Source: Octadecabacter arcticus 238 | GTDB taxonomy: Bacteria > Pseudomonadota > Alphaproteobacteria > Rhodobacterales > Rhodobacteraceae | DNA length: 64,000 nt | NCBI RefSeq assembly: GCF_000155735.2 | Contig: NC_020910.1 | Span: 62,001 to 126,000 of the forward strand | Direction of reading: 5' to 3' | In this document: piece after piece, positions 7,436 to 15,741 of the stretch | Layout: each line of letters begins with the position of its first letter | How positions within the stretch are numbered: the first letter of the stretch is position 1 | Position numbers and translations under genes: made by a program | Notes under the pieces: generated by a model | What the model was told of the DNA's origin: nothing | What the model saw: the letters and a program-made list of their open reading frames with translations, nothing else | Databases searched by the model: none

Positions 7436-8272
7436 ATGAGCTCTGCAACATCAATTGTCTATGTCTACGGTGTTCTCACTAACTGCTCTGATCTTGTTTT
7501 GGACTTTCCTCCGGGTGATCTCGCGGGAATTGTCGAGAGTGGCCCACTAAGAATACTGCCGTTTGGTGATATTGGTGCGCTTGTGTGCGATTTTATATTA
7601 CCGGATGGCAGTGATCTTAAAACTATTCTAGAGGACAGCCGGTCGGCCGAGCGGATGATCCTCAATCACCACTTGGTGCTGGCAGACATGGTTAGCCGTT
7701 ATACAATATTACCTCTCAGGTTTGGGGCTGTGTTTGCTGAAGATGCGGGCGTCATCGCCGCACTGGGTGGGCGTTACAGCACATTGCAGAAAGAGCTTGA
7801 CCGTATAGATGGGGCGATCGAATGGGGCGTGAAATCATTCTGCAATAGGAAGATGTTTAGCGAATGTGTCGCCGAAACTGTCTCTGAGATCAGCGTTCTT
7901 GAAAAAGAAATTGCGGATCAGGGTGAGGGAAAGGCTTTTTTCCTGCGTCGACGAATTCAACGCTTAATCCTTGATGAGGTTGAGAAAACTCTCGAACAGT
8001 GTCTTGTCGGGGCGCAAGATCAGTTGAAGTCGCGTGCTATTGAAGAGACTTTGGTCAAGCTTCAACCTCCCACAGTACATGGACACAAGCATGAAATGGT
8101 CAGCAATAGATCATATTTGATTGCTCGAGGCGCAGAGGACGCGTTTATGCAATCGCTTGATGACTTGCGAGTGGTCTATGCGCCATTTGGTTTCGATTAC
8201 CAAATAAATGGTCCTTGGCCTGCCTACAGTTTTTCAGACCAACAGCTCGGAGGCGGCGTAAATGACAAATGA
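7436..8272 (+). CDS. GvpF/GvpL family protein, copy 3
   Basis: 278 residues with the family landmarks: an N-terminal SIVYVYGVLT strand, YTILPLRFGAVFAED in the middle, an acidic/basic helical centre and a C-terminal INGPWPAYSFSD motif. The start is 10 bp after the J-domain gene and the 3' end overlaps gvpS by 11 bp. It is probably an assembly factor binding a particular GvpA-family member; the neighbouring gvpS is the obvious candidate. Confidence 0.92.
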   Translation: MSSATSIVYVYGVLTNCSDLVLDFPPGDLAGIVESGPLRILPFGDIGALVCDFILPDGSDLKTILEDSRSAERMILNHHLVLADMVSRYTILPLRFGAVFAEDAGVIAALGGRYSTLQKELDRIDGAIEWGVKSFCNRKMFSECVAETVSEISVLEKEIADQGEGKAFFLRRRIQRLILDEVEKTLEQCLVGAQDQLKSRAIEETLVKLQPPTVHGHKHEMVSNRSYLIARGAEDAFMQSLDDLRVVYAPFGFDYQINGPWPAYSFSDQQLGGGVNDK

Positions 8273-8480
8273 GACACAAGGTGGACAGGATCTAGCACTT
8301 GCCGATCTGTTGGATCGTGCGCTCAGCACCGGTGTCGTCATCTGGGGCGAAGCGACCATCTCCTTGGCCGGTGTCGATCTCGTTTATGTTGGACTAAAAG
8401 TTCTAGTTGCATCAGTTGATGCCGCGCAACGGATGAAAGATGCCAGTCTGGTTGACCGGCCAACAGACGGGGGGCAATAA
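8262..8480 (+). CDS. gvpS: GvpA-family minor protein GvpS
   Basis: 72 residues with the GvpA core: LALADLLDRALSTGVVIWGEATISLAGVDLVYVGLKVLVASVDAA. The short polar tail and its place between gvpF/L copies and gvpK match GvpS of non-cyanobacterial clusters. It lacks the long extension seen in GvpJ. It overlaps the preceding gene and lies 2 bp before the next. Confidence 0.88.
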   Translation: MTNETQGGQDLALADLLDRALSTGVVIWGEATISLAGVDLVYVGLKVLVASVDAAQRMKDASLVDRPTDGGQ

Positions 8481-8482
8481 AT

Positions 8483-9205
8483 ATGACAAAACTTTATGTC
8501 TATGGGATCGTTGGGGCTACCCACTTTGATGTCAAGCTGCCCAATGGGCATGATGAAGCCCCTGTGTTTGCGATTGTCAGCGGCGATCTTGCTGTTGCTG
8601 TGAGTTCCTTAGAACGATCGGCTGTTGAAGCTTCGGCTGCGAATGTCTGGCTACATGAGAATGTCTTAAGCGCGTTGATGGAGGGACACGCGGTACTTCC
8701 GATGCGCTTCGGGACAATTGCCACTGGAGCCGCGCAGCTTCTAGGCGACATCGTGAAGCGGCGGGGACAATTGATGAAAGATTTGACAAGGCTTGATGGG
8801 AAAGTTGAAATTGCACTGCGCATATCTGGAAAGAATAGGGAGAAAGTCGAGCAGCGGATTGCCGGACAAATTGTGGATACGAACGTCACCCAAGGTGTGG
8901 CCTATTTGCAGGAAAAGCAGCAAAATCTTTATGGCTCCTTTTATACGCAGTCGTCGGTGCAATGTGCTAGGCGCGCGATCCGCTCCCAGCTGGATCCTTT
9001 TATAGTAGAGGCTATTTGGCCAACTGACGAGCCTCAGATGTTGCCCTTCAGGGCATCCTGTCTGATCAAGAAGGGTGACATAGCTCGTTTTGTGCAAACC
9101 GTGGATGACGTCGTAGTGAAGGTTTCGGATATCCGCGTGACATGCACTGGACCGTGGGCACCTTATTCATTTGTAGGGCAATCTGGAAGCGAGGCTGAGA
9201 CATGA
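8483..9205 (+). CDS. GvpF/GvpL family protein, copy 4
   Basis: 240 residues, the shortest of the four paralogues. Landmarks are KLYVYGIVGATH at the N-terminus, AVLPMRFGTIATG in the middle and VTCTGPWAPYSFVG at the C-terminus. The last four bases overlap the start of gvpK (ATGA), so the two are coupled. The LPMRFGT and GPWAPYSF variants resemble copy 3 more than copies 1 and 2, suggesting 3 and 4 are the closer pair. Confidence 0.92.
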   Translation: MTKLYVYGIVGATHFDVKLPNGHDEAPVFAIVSGDLAVAVSSLERSAVEASAANVWLHENVLSALMEGHAVLPMRFGTIATGAAQLLGDIVKRRGQLMKDLTRLDGKVEIALRISGKNREKVEQRIAGQIVDTNVTQGVAYLQEKQQNLYGSFYTQSSVQCARRAIRSQLDPFIVEAIWPTDEPQMLPFRASCLIKKGDIARFVQTVDDVVVKVSDIRVTCTGPWAPYSFVGQSGSEAET

Positions 9206-9600
9206 AAACGCAAAATGATACTCAATTCGATTCGATGAAAAAAATATTGACCGACTCTGGGGGGGGAGATCCCAATCCGAACGGCTCTCCCGACCAAACG
9301 CAACATGCATCCCTGCCTTCAAACCTCTCGACCGACCCCGAGACGGCAGCTGACGACCTTGTAAAACTTGTACTGGCTGTAATCGATACAGTACGACAAG
9401 TAATGGAACGGCAAGCCATCCGTCGGGTTGATAGCGGTGCTCTGGCAGACGAAGAAATTGAACGACTTGGCCTCACACTGATGCGTCTTGAAGAGCGAAT
9501 GGCAGATCTGAAATCCCATTTTGGCCTGTCTAACGAAGACCTGAATCTTAACTTTGGAACTGTCCAGGATCTCAAGGATATCTTGAACGATGAAGAATAG
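9202..9600 (+). CDS. gvpK: Gas vesicle protein GvpK
   Basis: 132 residues. After a polar leader of about 45 residues comes the GvpK domain: DDLVKLVLAVIDTVRQVMERQAIRRVDSGALADEEIERLGLTLMRLEERMADLKSHFGL. GvpK is a conserved accessory protein required for vesicle formation. It is the last gvp gene; IS-derived sequence begins within about 60 bp downstream, so the end of the operon may have been cut. Confidence 0.93.
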   Translation: MKTQNDTQFDSMKKILTDSGGGDPNPNGSPDQTQHASLPSNLSTDPETAADDLVKLVLAVIDTVRQVMERQAIRRVDSGALADEEIERLGLTLMRLEERMADLKSHFGLSNEDLNLNFGTVQDLKDILNDEE

Positions 9601-9657
9601 CAGTGGCACATTTCTGGTTATGGTCTGAATGGGCCGTGTTGGAGTTATGCCCAAAAG

Positions 9658-9707
9658 TGTAGCGCGACAATCTAGATGAGAAGAGCGCGTCAATCAGGAT
9701 GAGAATC
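9658..9707. repeat. IS21-type terminal repeats (remnant)
   Basis: TGTAGCGCGACAATCTAGAT followed by GCGCGTCAATCAGGATGAGAA gives two related blocks (GCGNGACAATC / GCGCGTCAATC plus GATGAGAA), the multiple-terminal-repeat layout of IS21-family ends. A similar end is at 35069-35093. No istAB genes are attached at either site. Confidence 0.5.
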
Positions 9708-9790
9708 CGTGGTCGCAACATTTTTGATGTTGGTGGGTTTTTCCGCCGCGATCAAGGTTTTTGTGGTTTTTGATTGTCGCTGCGCGTCAA

Positions 9791-9878
9791 TCAGGCACTG
9801 ACAGCGCGCATGAGGCCCACTACACCGACGAGGGTCAAGGCGCGGCGGATGTTATAGGCCAGTGCCGTCAGACTGAAC
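9791..9878 (-). pseudogene. C-terminal fragment of an IS1182-type transposase
   Basis: Read on the minus strand, this encodes FSLTALAYNIRRALTLVGVVGLMRAVSA and a stop. That is the typical tail of IS1182-like transposases (F-x-L-T-A-L-A-Y-N-x-R-R). It is cut at 9879 by the IS6-family element. Confidence 0.6.
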
Positions 9879-10705
9879 GGTTCTGTCGCAAATTTTGTTG
9901 AAGTTTGAGTGTGGGGATCGGCTGGACACAATTACGCTCCGAGCGCCGCAAATTGCTGAAACGCGGTAAGGCCGTTGGCATGGAGCTGCCCCTTTCGGAT
10001 CATGTGCGCGGTCTCGATCCCAGCCAGTGTCGCCTCGGCAGAATGGAAGGCCTTGAAGCCAAGCATCGGGCCCGTGATCCGTTTTACGAAGCGATGATCC
10101 TGTTCGATGATGTTGTTGAGGTATTTGACCTGCAGGATCTTGATCGTGTTGCCGGAGCCCGTGAACTTCAGGATCACATTGACGCTTTGCAGACCCGCCA
10201 GATTAGCGCCGCTTTTGTCGATGACAACACGGTCAGGCACGCCGTTCGTGCCAATTGCGCGCTTGAAAAATCGGCGGGCTGCCGCCTTGTCGCGACGCTC
10301 AGACAGCATAAAATCAAGGGTTTTCCCTGTGTTGTCGACCGCCCGGTAATAGTAGGTCCATTTGCCCTTAACCTTGATGTATGTTTCGTCCATGCGCCAA
10401 GATACTGCAGTTGGCTTCTTCCGGGCTTGCGCTTGTGTCGCCAGCAGCGGCGCAAACTTAACTACCCAACGGTTCAAGGTTCCATGATCAACATCAACGC
10501 CACGCTCCTCCATGATCTCTTCAAGATCACGGTATGAGACCGGGTAGCGAAGATAAAAGAAGACCGCGAAAAGGATCACGTCCTTCGGGAAGTGCATACC
10601 CTTGAAATCGATCATGGCTCTACATCCCTTACCCGTTATGGTTGCCCACAAAATATTGCGCCATTACGTGTCACCGCGAAAGACAAAAAACTTTGCGACA
10701 GAACC
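9879..10705 (-). mobile_element. IS6-family element, type 1, copy A (827 bp)
   Basis: The termini are GGTTCTGTCGCAAA and its exact complement. Copies B (15742-16568) and D (55689-56515) have the same length. The flanking octamers (GACTGAAC and TTGGGAGT) do not match, so there is no target duplication. Each side is a truncated foreign transposase, indicating rearrangement at this copy. Confidence 0.9.
9932..10615 (-). CDS. IS6-family transposase (copy A)
   Basis: 227 residues from the ATG at 10615, with AAGGG upstream; a TTG start 12 codons earlier is less likely. DDE motif regions: the first Asp in WRMDETYIKVKGKWTYYYRAVD, the second in DRVVIDKSGANL, and the Glu in LNNIIEQDHRFVKR. It catalyses replicative cointegrate formation. 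The product appears intact and differs little, if at all, from copy B. Confidence 0.93.
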   Translation of the reverse strand: MIDFKGMHFPKDVILFAVFFYLRYPVSYRDLEEIMEERGVDVDHGTLNRWVVKFAPLLATQAQARKKPTAVSWRMDETYIKVKGKWTYYYRAVDNTGKTLDFMLSERRDKAAARRFFKRAIGTNGVPDRVVIDKSGANLAGLQSVNVILKFTGSGNTIKILQVKYLNNIIEQDHRFVKRITGPMLGFKAFHSAEATLAGIETAHMIRKGQLHANGLTAFQQFAALGA

Positions 10706-11170
10706 TTGGGAGTTACCTCTATTCTTGATCTGACCGCGCCGCTCGGCACTGCCATAGCGCTTGCGCCGTTGCTTTTGACATCTCAGATGGGTGTGAAGGT
10801 CGCCACCGTTACGCTTGTCTGCATAGAGATGCTGGTAGATCCATTCTGGGCTGACGCTTGGCTCACCAATATCTTTCAGATGACCTGTAATCTGCTCGGG
10901 GCTCAATTCCTCCCGGATCATCTTTTCAATCACAGTCCACGCCGCATCCGAGATACGCGTCCGGCAAATTTGTGCCTGCCGTGAGCAAGCCAGACGATGC
11001 GCCTGCTTGGGGCGATATCCGCGCAGGCATGTGTTGCGCTTAAATTCCCGCGAAATCGTCGATTTGTTCACGCCGATCTGATCCGCAATGGCATATTGCT
11101 TCAAACCAGCTTTCTTCAACGCATAAACTTGGTTACGCTGCCCCTCAGTGAGGCGGTGATAGGCTCGCAT
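10706..11170 (-). pseudogene. IS30-family transposase, N-terminal part only
   Basis: About 154 residues of an IS30 transposase: MRAYHRLTEGQRNQVYALKK helix-turn-helix start, GVNKSTISREFKRN, then SPEWIYQHLYADK and RRGQIKNRG. AAAGGAA precedes the ATG. The DDE catalytic domain is missing because the reading frame runs into the IS6 terminus at 10705. A C-terminal piece of the same kind of element lies at 33984-34130 beside another IS6 copy. Confidence 0.85.
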
Positions 11171-11263
11171 TTGTGTTCCTTTACTTTAGACGGTGAGAAG
11201 CACTTGGGCATCGCTGCCTCACGCATCATACCGTGGGTAAAGTTGCACTAGCGAGTTGAATCC
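10706..11263 (-). mobile_element. 5' half of an IS30-family element, truncated by IS6 copy A
   Basis: The outer end near 11263 (complement GGATTCAACTCG...GTGCAAC) matches the IS30-like end at 33984. The inner side stops abruptly at the IS6 terminus. Confidence 0.7.
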
Positions 11264-11353
11264 GCGTCCCTTTTGGAAGCTTGAATCTGAAATTATTGGA
11301 AAAGGGAAACGGGAATATCAACAGGCCCTAGTCGGTTTTTTTCTTGCCGGTGG

Positions 11354-12574
11354 TCACACAATTCCGTCCTTCCTTAACCGCTCAATCATGGCCTCGTCCA
11401 TATGGAGGATATCCCGCAGCACCTCATCGGTATGCGATCCTAGGACTGGGCCGAGCCAGTTGATCCGACCCGGTGTGCCTTCGAGCCGCGGCACCACATT
11501 GGGCATGGCGAACTGGCCGATCCGATCGTCCTCGAAGTACAAAATGTTTTCTCGCGCCGCATATTGAGGATCCTCAAAGATCTCATCAATCGAATAGACT
11601 GGACCGCATGGCACCTCGGCTTTCGCGCATCGCGATAGCACTTCGTCGCGCGGCATAGTTATGGTCCAAGCGGTAACAATGGAATTTACCTCCTTCCGGT
11701 GCAAAATGCGCGCCGCATTCGTGGCATAACGCGGGTCCGTCACGAGATCAGGACGACCCATTGCATCCTCGACCAGCCGGGCGAAGATGCGATCGTTAGT
11801 GCAGGCTATCGCTAACCAACGGTCATCTTTGGAGGGGTAGTGACTGTGCGGCACCACTATCGGAGTCTCAGCACCCTCTCTTTGCCGTACGAAGCCGTTC
11901 TGCTGATACGCTGGAGCGACCTCGTCGAGTATCCTAAAGATTCCCTCGTAGAGTCCAAGGTCGATCACTTGACCCTTCCCAGTCCTGTCGCGTGCACGAA
12001 GCGCCGTTTGCACAGCAAAAGCTCCAAAAAGTCCGGCCATATAGTCAGCCAACGTTGCCGATCCGGGTTGCGCTGGCGCACGGTCGGCCTCTCCAGACAG
12101 AAAGGACAGGCCACCGAATGCGTTGGCGATGCGGCCAAAGCACGGTAGGTTTGCATTTGGGCCTGTCTGGCCATAGCCAGAAATTCGAAGCAATACCAAA
12201 CGGGGGTTGATAGCGGATAGCGTGTCCCAGCCTAGCCCCCAGCGCTCCAGCGTTCCTGCTTGGAAATTCTCGCAAACCACATCGCTGACAGCGACCAACG
12301 ATTTAAAAATCTCTGCTCCTTCGGTAGTACGCAGATCTATGCAAACAGACTTCTTATTTCGAGCTTCGCTGAGCCATACCAGCGTGTCGCCCGACTCTGT
12401 TGGAGTTCCTAGTCGCCGCGCATGATCTCCAACACCTGGAAGTTCAATCTTGTATACCTCCGCACCAAATTCGCCCATCAGCGTTGCAGAAAAGGGCGCA
12501 GCGATGAAAGTGCCGATGTCAAGAACTCTGAGCCCTTCGAGGGCGCTTTCCGACTGGTCTCTGTTATCTTGCAT
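11354..12574 (-). CDS. CaiB/BaiF family (class III) CoA-transferase
   Basis: 406 residues from the ATG at 12574, chosen because AAGGAG sits 6 nt upstream; an in-frame ATG at 12640 has no such site. The N-terminal GLRVLDIGTFIAAPFSATLMGEFGAEVYKIE and ARNKKSVCIDLR are class III signatures, and the catalytic Asp177 lies in TLADYMAGLFGA. The reaction is transfer of CoA between an acyl-CoA and a carboxylate such as a hydroxy- or dicarboxylic acid. It is second in a minus-strand operon after the DUF849 gene, 157 bp apart, and probably activates or recycles the acid handled by that pathway. Confidence 0.9.
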   Translation of the reverse strand: MQDNRDQSESALEGLRVLDIGTFIAAPFSATLMGEFGAEVYKIELPGVGDHARRLGTPTESGDTLVWLSEARNKKSVCIDLRTTEGAEIFKSLVAVSDVVCENFQAGTLERWGLGWDTLSAINPRLVLLRISGYGQTGPNANLPCFGRIANAFGGLSFLSGEADRAPAQPGSATLADYMAGLFGAFAVQTALRARDRTGKGQVIDLGLYEGIFRILDEVAPAYQQNGFVRQREGAETPIVVPHSHYPSKDDRWLAIACTNDRIFARLVEDAMGRPDLVTDPRYATNAARILHRKEVNSIVTAWTITMPRDEVLSRCAKAEVPCGPVYSIDEIFEDPQYAARENILYFEDDRIGQFAMPNVVPRLEGTPGRINWLGPVLGSHTDEVLRDILHMDEAMIERLRKDGIV

Positions 12575-12731
12575 GTTTGTCTCCTTGACTTTCATTGGGT
12601 TGGTCATCCTCAATAAATCGTTAGCCTCGGCCATGCCCACACGAGACCAGGCATGGCTACCTGCATCCCGATGAGGGGCCAGTAGGGGCGATAGATCATA
12701 TCGAGGGTAATTTGAGGCGGTGCCTCACTTT

Positions 12732-13619
12732 TCATATAAAATGCGGCGCCATACCCAGTATCTGACGTGTTTCTTGTGGAGTTGCGACTTCCCTCCCGTA
12801 GGCTTTGGCTATTTCAGCCACGCGCCGGACCAGTTCAGCGTTGGTCGGCGAACCAAGTTCACAATACGGGTTGTCTCCGATTCCGATGGACACGTGGCCA
12901 CCCATTTGGATAGCCTGTGCTGCCGTCGGAAACAGGTTTCCGGGTTTACTGCAGACGGTCCATTCCACCGGTCGATCTTTCGGTAAAAAATCGTGGAAAG
13001 CCCGTAGCCCTGCCGGTGACGGTGGGTGCCCTCCCATGACGCCGTTATCGGTGTGAACAAAAACCACCCAGGTTGGATTCGGCAGCAACCCCATATCGAA
13101 GAAAGGCTCAAGAGTGCGCACAAATGGGGCGGACCAGCACGCAACGGCTGGCCTAACACCACAATTAATGAAGGTCTTGGCGAATTCAATCAGAGTTCCA
13201 GTCGTGTTGATATAGGACTTTTCATCAGTGACGAAGCTCTTTCTGGTCGCGTCATAACGGTCGATATTTGTTGATCCGAGATCAAGTGAGGCAAGCTCAG
13301 GCTTAAGTCTCGGATCTGCCGCAAGACGTGGAATATGGGCCACACGAGACTCGGTACCTTGTATGGTGATCTGACCCAGCGTTGGATGTACAAGAAGATC
13401 TGATACGTTCCGGATGGCCGCTATAACCTTGGAGTAATCATCATATCCGTGTGCAGGTGAGCCATCTAACTTTCGTGGGTGGAAATGCAGGATAGAAGCG
13501 CCAGCCTCGGCGACCTCAGCAGCGTCATGGGCTATTTCCTGGGCTGACCATGGTACGTTCGGATTCTCGTCGCGCATAGCGTATTCGTTAACTCTAGCTT
13601 CGATAATGAGCTTCTTCAT
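12732..13619 (-). CDS. DUF849/BKACE-family protein (beta-keto acid cleavage enzyme fold)
   Basis: 295 residues. The family converts a beta-keto acid plus acetyl-CoA to acetoacetate plus an acyl-CoA. Seen: KLIIEARVNEYAMR at the start, the metal-binding ILHFHPR (HxH), LVHPTLGQ, LDLGSTNI and GGHVSIGIGDN near the C-terminus. In characterised members the last motif is GGHVRVGLEDN, whose Arg and Glu (the Glu a zinc ligand) are here Ser and Gly. The protein at 29587 shares this change. The ATG at 13619 is preferred over 13637 because the promoter -10 region lies only about 10 bp before 13637. Activity on an unusual substrate, or altered chemistry, is likely. Confidence 0.85.
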   Translation of the reverse strand: MKKLIIEARVNEYAMRDENPNVPWSAQEIAHDAAEVAEAGASILHFHPRKLDGSPAHGYDDYSKVIAAIRNVSDLLVHPTLGQITIQGTESRVAHIPRLAADPRLKPELASLDLGSTNIDRYDATRKSFVTDEKSYINTTGTLIEFAKTFINCGVRPAVACWSAPFVRTLEPFFDMGLLPNPTWVVFVHTDNGVMGGHPPSPAGLRAFHDFLPKDRPVEWTVCSKPGNLFPTAAQAIQMGGHVSIGIGDNPYCELGSPTNAELVRRVAEIAKAYGREVATPQETRQILGMAPHFI

Positions 13620-13637
13620 TGTACCACAAATCTCCAT

Positions 13638-13675
13638 ATTGTATTTAATATGTACTTTTAGCTTATCTGTGTCAA
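13638..13675 (-). promoter_or_regulatory. Promoter/operator of the DUF849-CoA-transferase operon, shared with the TRAP operon
   Basis: On the minus strand, TTGACA is at 13675-13670. Candidate -10 boxes are CATATT (13652-13647, 17-bp spacer) and TATTAA (13650-13645, 19 bp). The 38 bp ending just before 13637 match 31 of 38 positions with 25080-25117 upstream of the TRAP operon. Sequences outside this block are unrelated, so it is a conserved promoter plus operator rather than a general duplication. Confidence 0.75.
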
Positions 13676-13736
13676 TATTTTTTTGCCTAGGTGTTCAGTC
13701 CTGGCATCTGGTGGATCGGATTTAAGATGAATCGAT

Positions 13737-13756
13737 GGTACTGTCGCAAAGTTTTT
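13737..13756. repeat. Solo IS6 type 1 end remnant
   Basis: GGTACTGTCGCAAAGTTTTT matches the outer 20 bp of the type 1 IS6 element, with the same T-to-A variant as the right end of copy D. No element body is attached. Confidence 0.6.
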
Positions 13757-13803
13757 CCTTGAAGAATTTTGTTCTTCGCAGACTTACGTTTAGGCCTCTG
13801 GAA

Positions 13804-13962
13804 GGTATCGTCAAGTTATTGCCTCCAAGCCGCAATGGTGGGCACCGGTCTGTTTTACCCTGCCTTTAGCTCACACGTGATGTCGTCCCAAATGCTGTGA
13901 GCATCTGAGCGAGATTGGCGATAGGCAGGGGCGGATAGTTTGTGGCGGCGAGGGCGAAAGAT
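13804..13962 (-). mobile_element. 3' terminal fragment of IS6-family type 2 element
   Basis: It starts with the terminus GGTATCGTCAAGTTATTGCC, continues colinear with 18927 onward (same transposase C-terminus, minus strand) and ends at 13962, where an IS5 end begins. Only the last part of the transposase gene remains. Confidence 0.85.
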
Positions 13963-14491
13963 GGCGTTGTTGCAGGGACCCCGGCGGGTCTGCTAAACAC
14001 CCAGCTTGCCAACGACTTGGATATTCATGATGCCGCACAAATTCAACGCTTCCCGCCGCCACAAGTTTGGAAAGAAGCGACAGAAGGTCACCAACTGGCG
14101 AGTGTACAATGAAGACCTGCGTCAGCGCGGTGATGTGACAATTTGGTTGAGCCCTGAGGTTGAAGATAAGTGGCTTGCTGACAACCGTCAGACGCCAGGC
14201 GGCCAACCCACATACTCTGATATGGCCATATCAGTATGCCTGACGCTGGGTATGGTTTTCAAACAACCTTTGCGGCAGACGCAAGGATTGGTCGGCAGTT
14301 TGGCGCGGCTTATGGGGCTGGATGTTCCCGTTCCGGATTTCTCGACCCCCTCGCGGAGAGGTGCGGGGCTCAGTATGCCAGAAAAATCTAAAGCCCAAAG
14401 GGCCGGCCCAATCGAATTAGTTGTAGATAGTACGGGTCTGAAGATATTTGGTGAAGGCGAATGGTTGCAGAACAAGCATAAAACAAAGGTA
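13963..14491 (+). mobile_element. 5' part of an IS5-family element, interrupted by IS630
   Basis: It begins with the IS5 terminus GGCGTTGTTGCAGGGACCCC. The 3' part does not resume intact after the IS630 insertion: 15685-15741 shows no IS5 coding match that I can see. Confidence 0.75.
14027..14491 (+). pseudogene. IS5-family transposase, N-terminal part
   Basis: About 155 residues: MPHKFNASRRHKFGKKRQKVTNW, then GMVFKQPLRQTQGL and VVDSTGLKIFGEGEWLQNKHKTK, the first-Asp region of IS5 transposases. The frame is cut at a TA by the IS630 element. It is homologous to the inactivated IS5 at 62175-63353 but clearly not identical. Confidence 0.85.
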
Positions 14492-15684
14492 TACTCCTGC
14501 GCCTGAATTGACCTGACGATTTTGGGCCTGCGATTCACTTCGTCGCATGGCCAAAGGCGGTTCAGTCTGTATTTTGAGTTTATGAGCAAGCAATACAAAA
14601 CAGTCTCCTTATCCGACGAGCAGCGCATAGCACTTGAAGCGCTTTGCCGCCGCCGCAAAGTTGACGCCCTTGTTTGGAAACGGGCGCGCGCGTTTCTTCT
14701 TTTGGACGCAGGAGAAGACGCCGGAACGGTTTGCCGGATTTTGGATATTGGCCCGACAGTTTTGACGGAGTGGCGATTTGCCTTTGCCGGTGCGGGACTA
14801 TCGTTTTTCGGTCTGAAGGACTACAGCCAGCGTCAGGGTCATTTGTCCGTCGTGCAAGAGCAGGCGGTGAGAGCCCATTTCACCGCGCAGCCTGCCCGCA
14901 ATGCCGATGAGGTCTGTGCCTATGTTCTAGCCGAGTGCGACCAAAACTACAGCACGTCGGGAGCCGCCAAGCTGATGCGCCGCCTGGGGTTCGCGTATAA
15001 GAAACCACAATTGCTGCCTGCACAGGCCGATGAAGCCAAGCAGGCTGCGTTTATTGCCAAATATGAGGCCCTGATGAACGGGTTGGCCGCAGATGAGATG
15101 GTTGTCTTTTCGGACGCTGTCCACCCCGAACACCAGAGCCGCCCCGCCCATGGTTGGTTCCCCAAGGGACAAAAGACGGCCCTGAAGGCGACATCAGGGC
15201 GCAAGCGGCTCAACATTCAGGGCGCGCTTGACCTTGAGACTTTCCAGTTCACCTTTGTGGAAGGCGAGAAGATCAATGCCCAGACAACCCGACAGATGCT
15301 GGAAAAGTTGGAACGCAACAACCAAACCAAGACGGCCATCCACGTCTTTGTCGACAATGCCCGCTATCATCATGCCAAGATACTACAGCCATGGCTGGAC
15401 AGCCCAGAACGTCGGGTGAAGTTGCATTTCTTGCCAGCATATGCCCCGCACCTCAACCCGATCGAGCGTCTTTGGGGTGTTATGCACAAATGGGTCACCC
15501 ACAATCGGCACTATGCAACGTTCAACCAATTCACAGAGGCCATTTTCGACTTCTTCCGCAAGACCCTGCCAGAAAAATGGCCAGAGTCCCGCGACACCGT
15601 CACCGACAACTTCCGCGTCATATCGCTCAAGGAATACAAAGTGATTTGAGGGGAAAACCTCAGGTCAATTCAGGCGCGGGAGTA
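14492..15684 (+). mobile_element. IS630-family element with TA target duplication
   Basis: The inverted ends read TACTCCTGCGCCTGAATTGA on the left and the complement of TACTCCCGCGCCTGAATTGA on the right, with one mismatch. Both flanks have TA (14490-14491 and 15685-15686), the duplication expected for this family. It appears complete. Confidence 0.88.
14582..15649 (+). CDS. IS630-family transposase
   Basis: 355 residues from MSKQYKTVSLSDEQR. An N-terminal helix-turn-helix region is followed by a DDE domain: MVVFSDAVHPEHQ, then IHVFVDNARYHHAK and LPAYAPHLNPIERLWGVMHK (last Glu in PIERLW). The gene appears intact. Longer in-frame starts such as 14522 extend back into the terminal repeat region and are rejected. 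Confidence 0.92.
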   Translation: MSKQYKTVSLSDEQRIALEALCRRRKVDALVWKRARAFLLLDAGEDAGTVCRILDIGPTVLTEWRFAFAGAGLSFFGLKDYSQRQGHLSVVQEQAVRAHFTAQPARNADEVCAYVLAECDQNYSTSGAAKLMRRLGFAYKKPQLLPAQADEAKQAAFIAKYEALMNGLAADEMVVFSDAVHPEHQSRPAHGWFPKGQKTALKATSGRKRLNIQGALDLETFQFTFVEGEKINAQTTRQMLEKLERNNQTKTAIHVFVDNARYHHAKILQPWLDSPERRVKLHFLPAYAPHLNPIERLWGVMHKWVTHNRHYATFNQFTEAIFDFFRKTLPEKWPESRDTVTDNFRVISLKEYKVI

Positions 15685-15741
15685 TAACTCCCAAGCACCC
15701 CAGCCGATAACGGGTTTGTCAGTTTTGATGTGAGTCTCCTT

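Noticed and set aside
9905..10537. 210-codon frame opposite IS6 copy A (and the same opposite copies B and D)
   Set aside because: Antisense shadow of a conserved transposase gene, recurring only because the IS is repeated.
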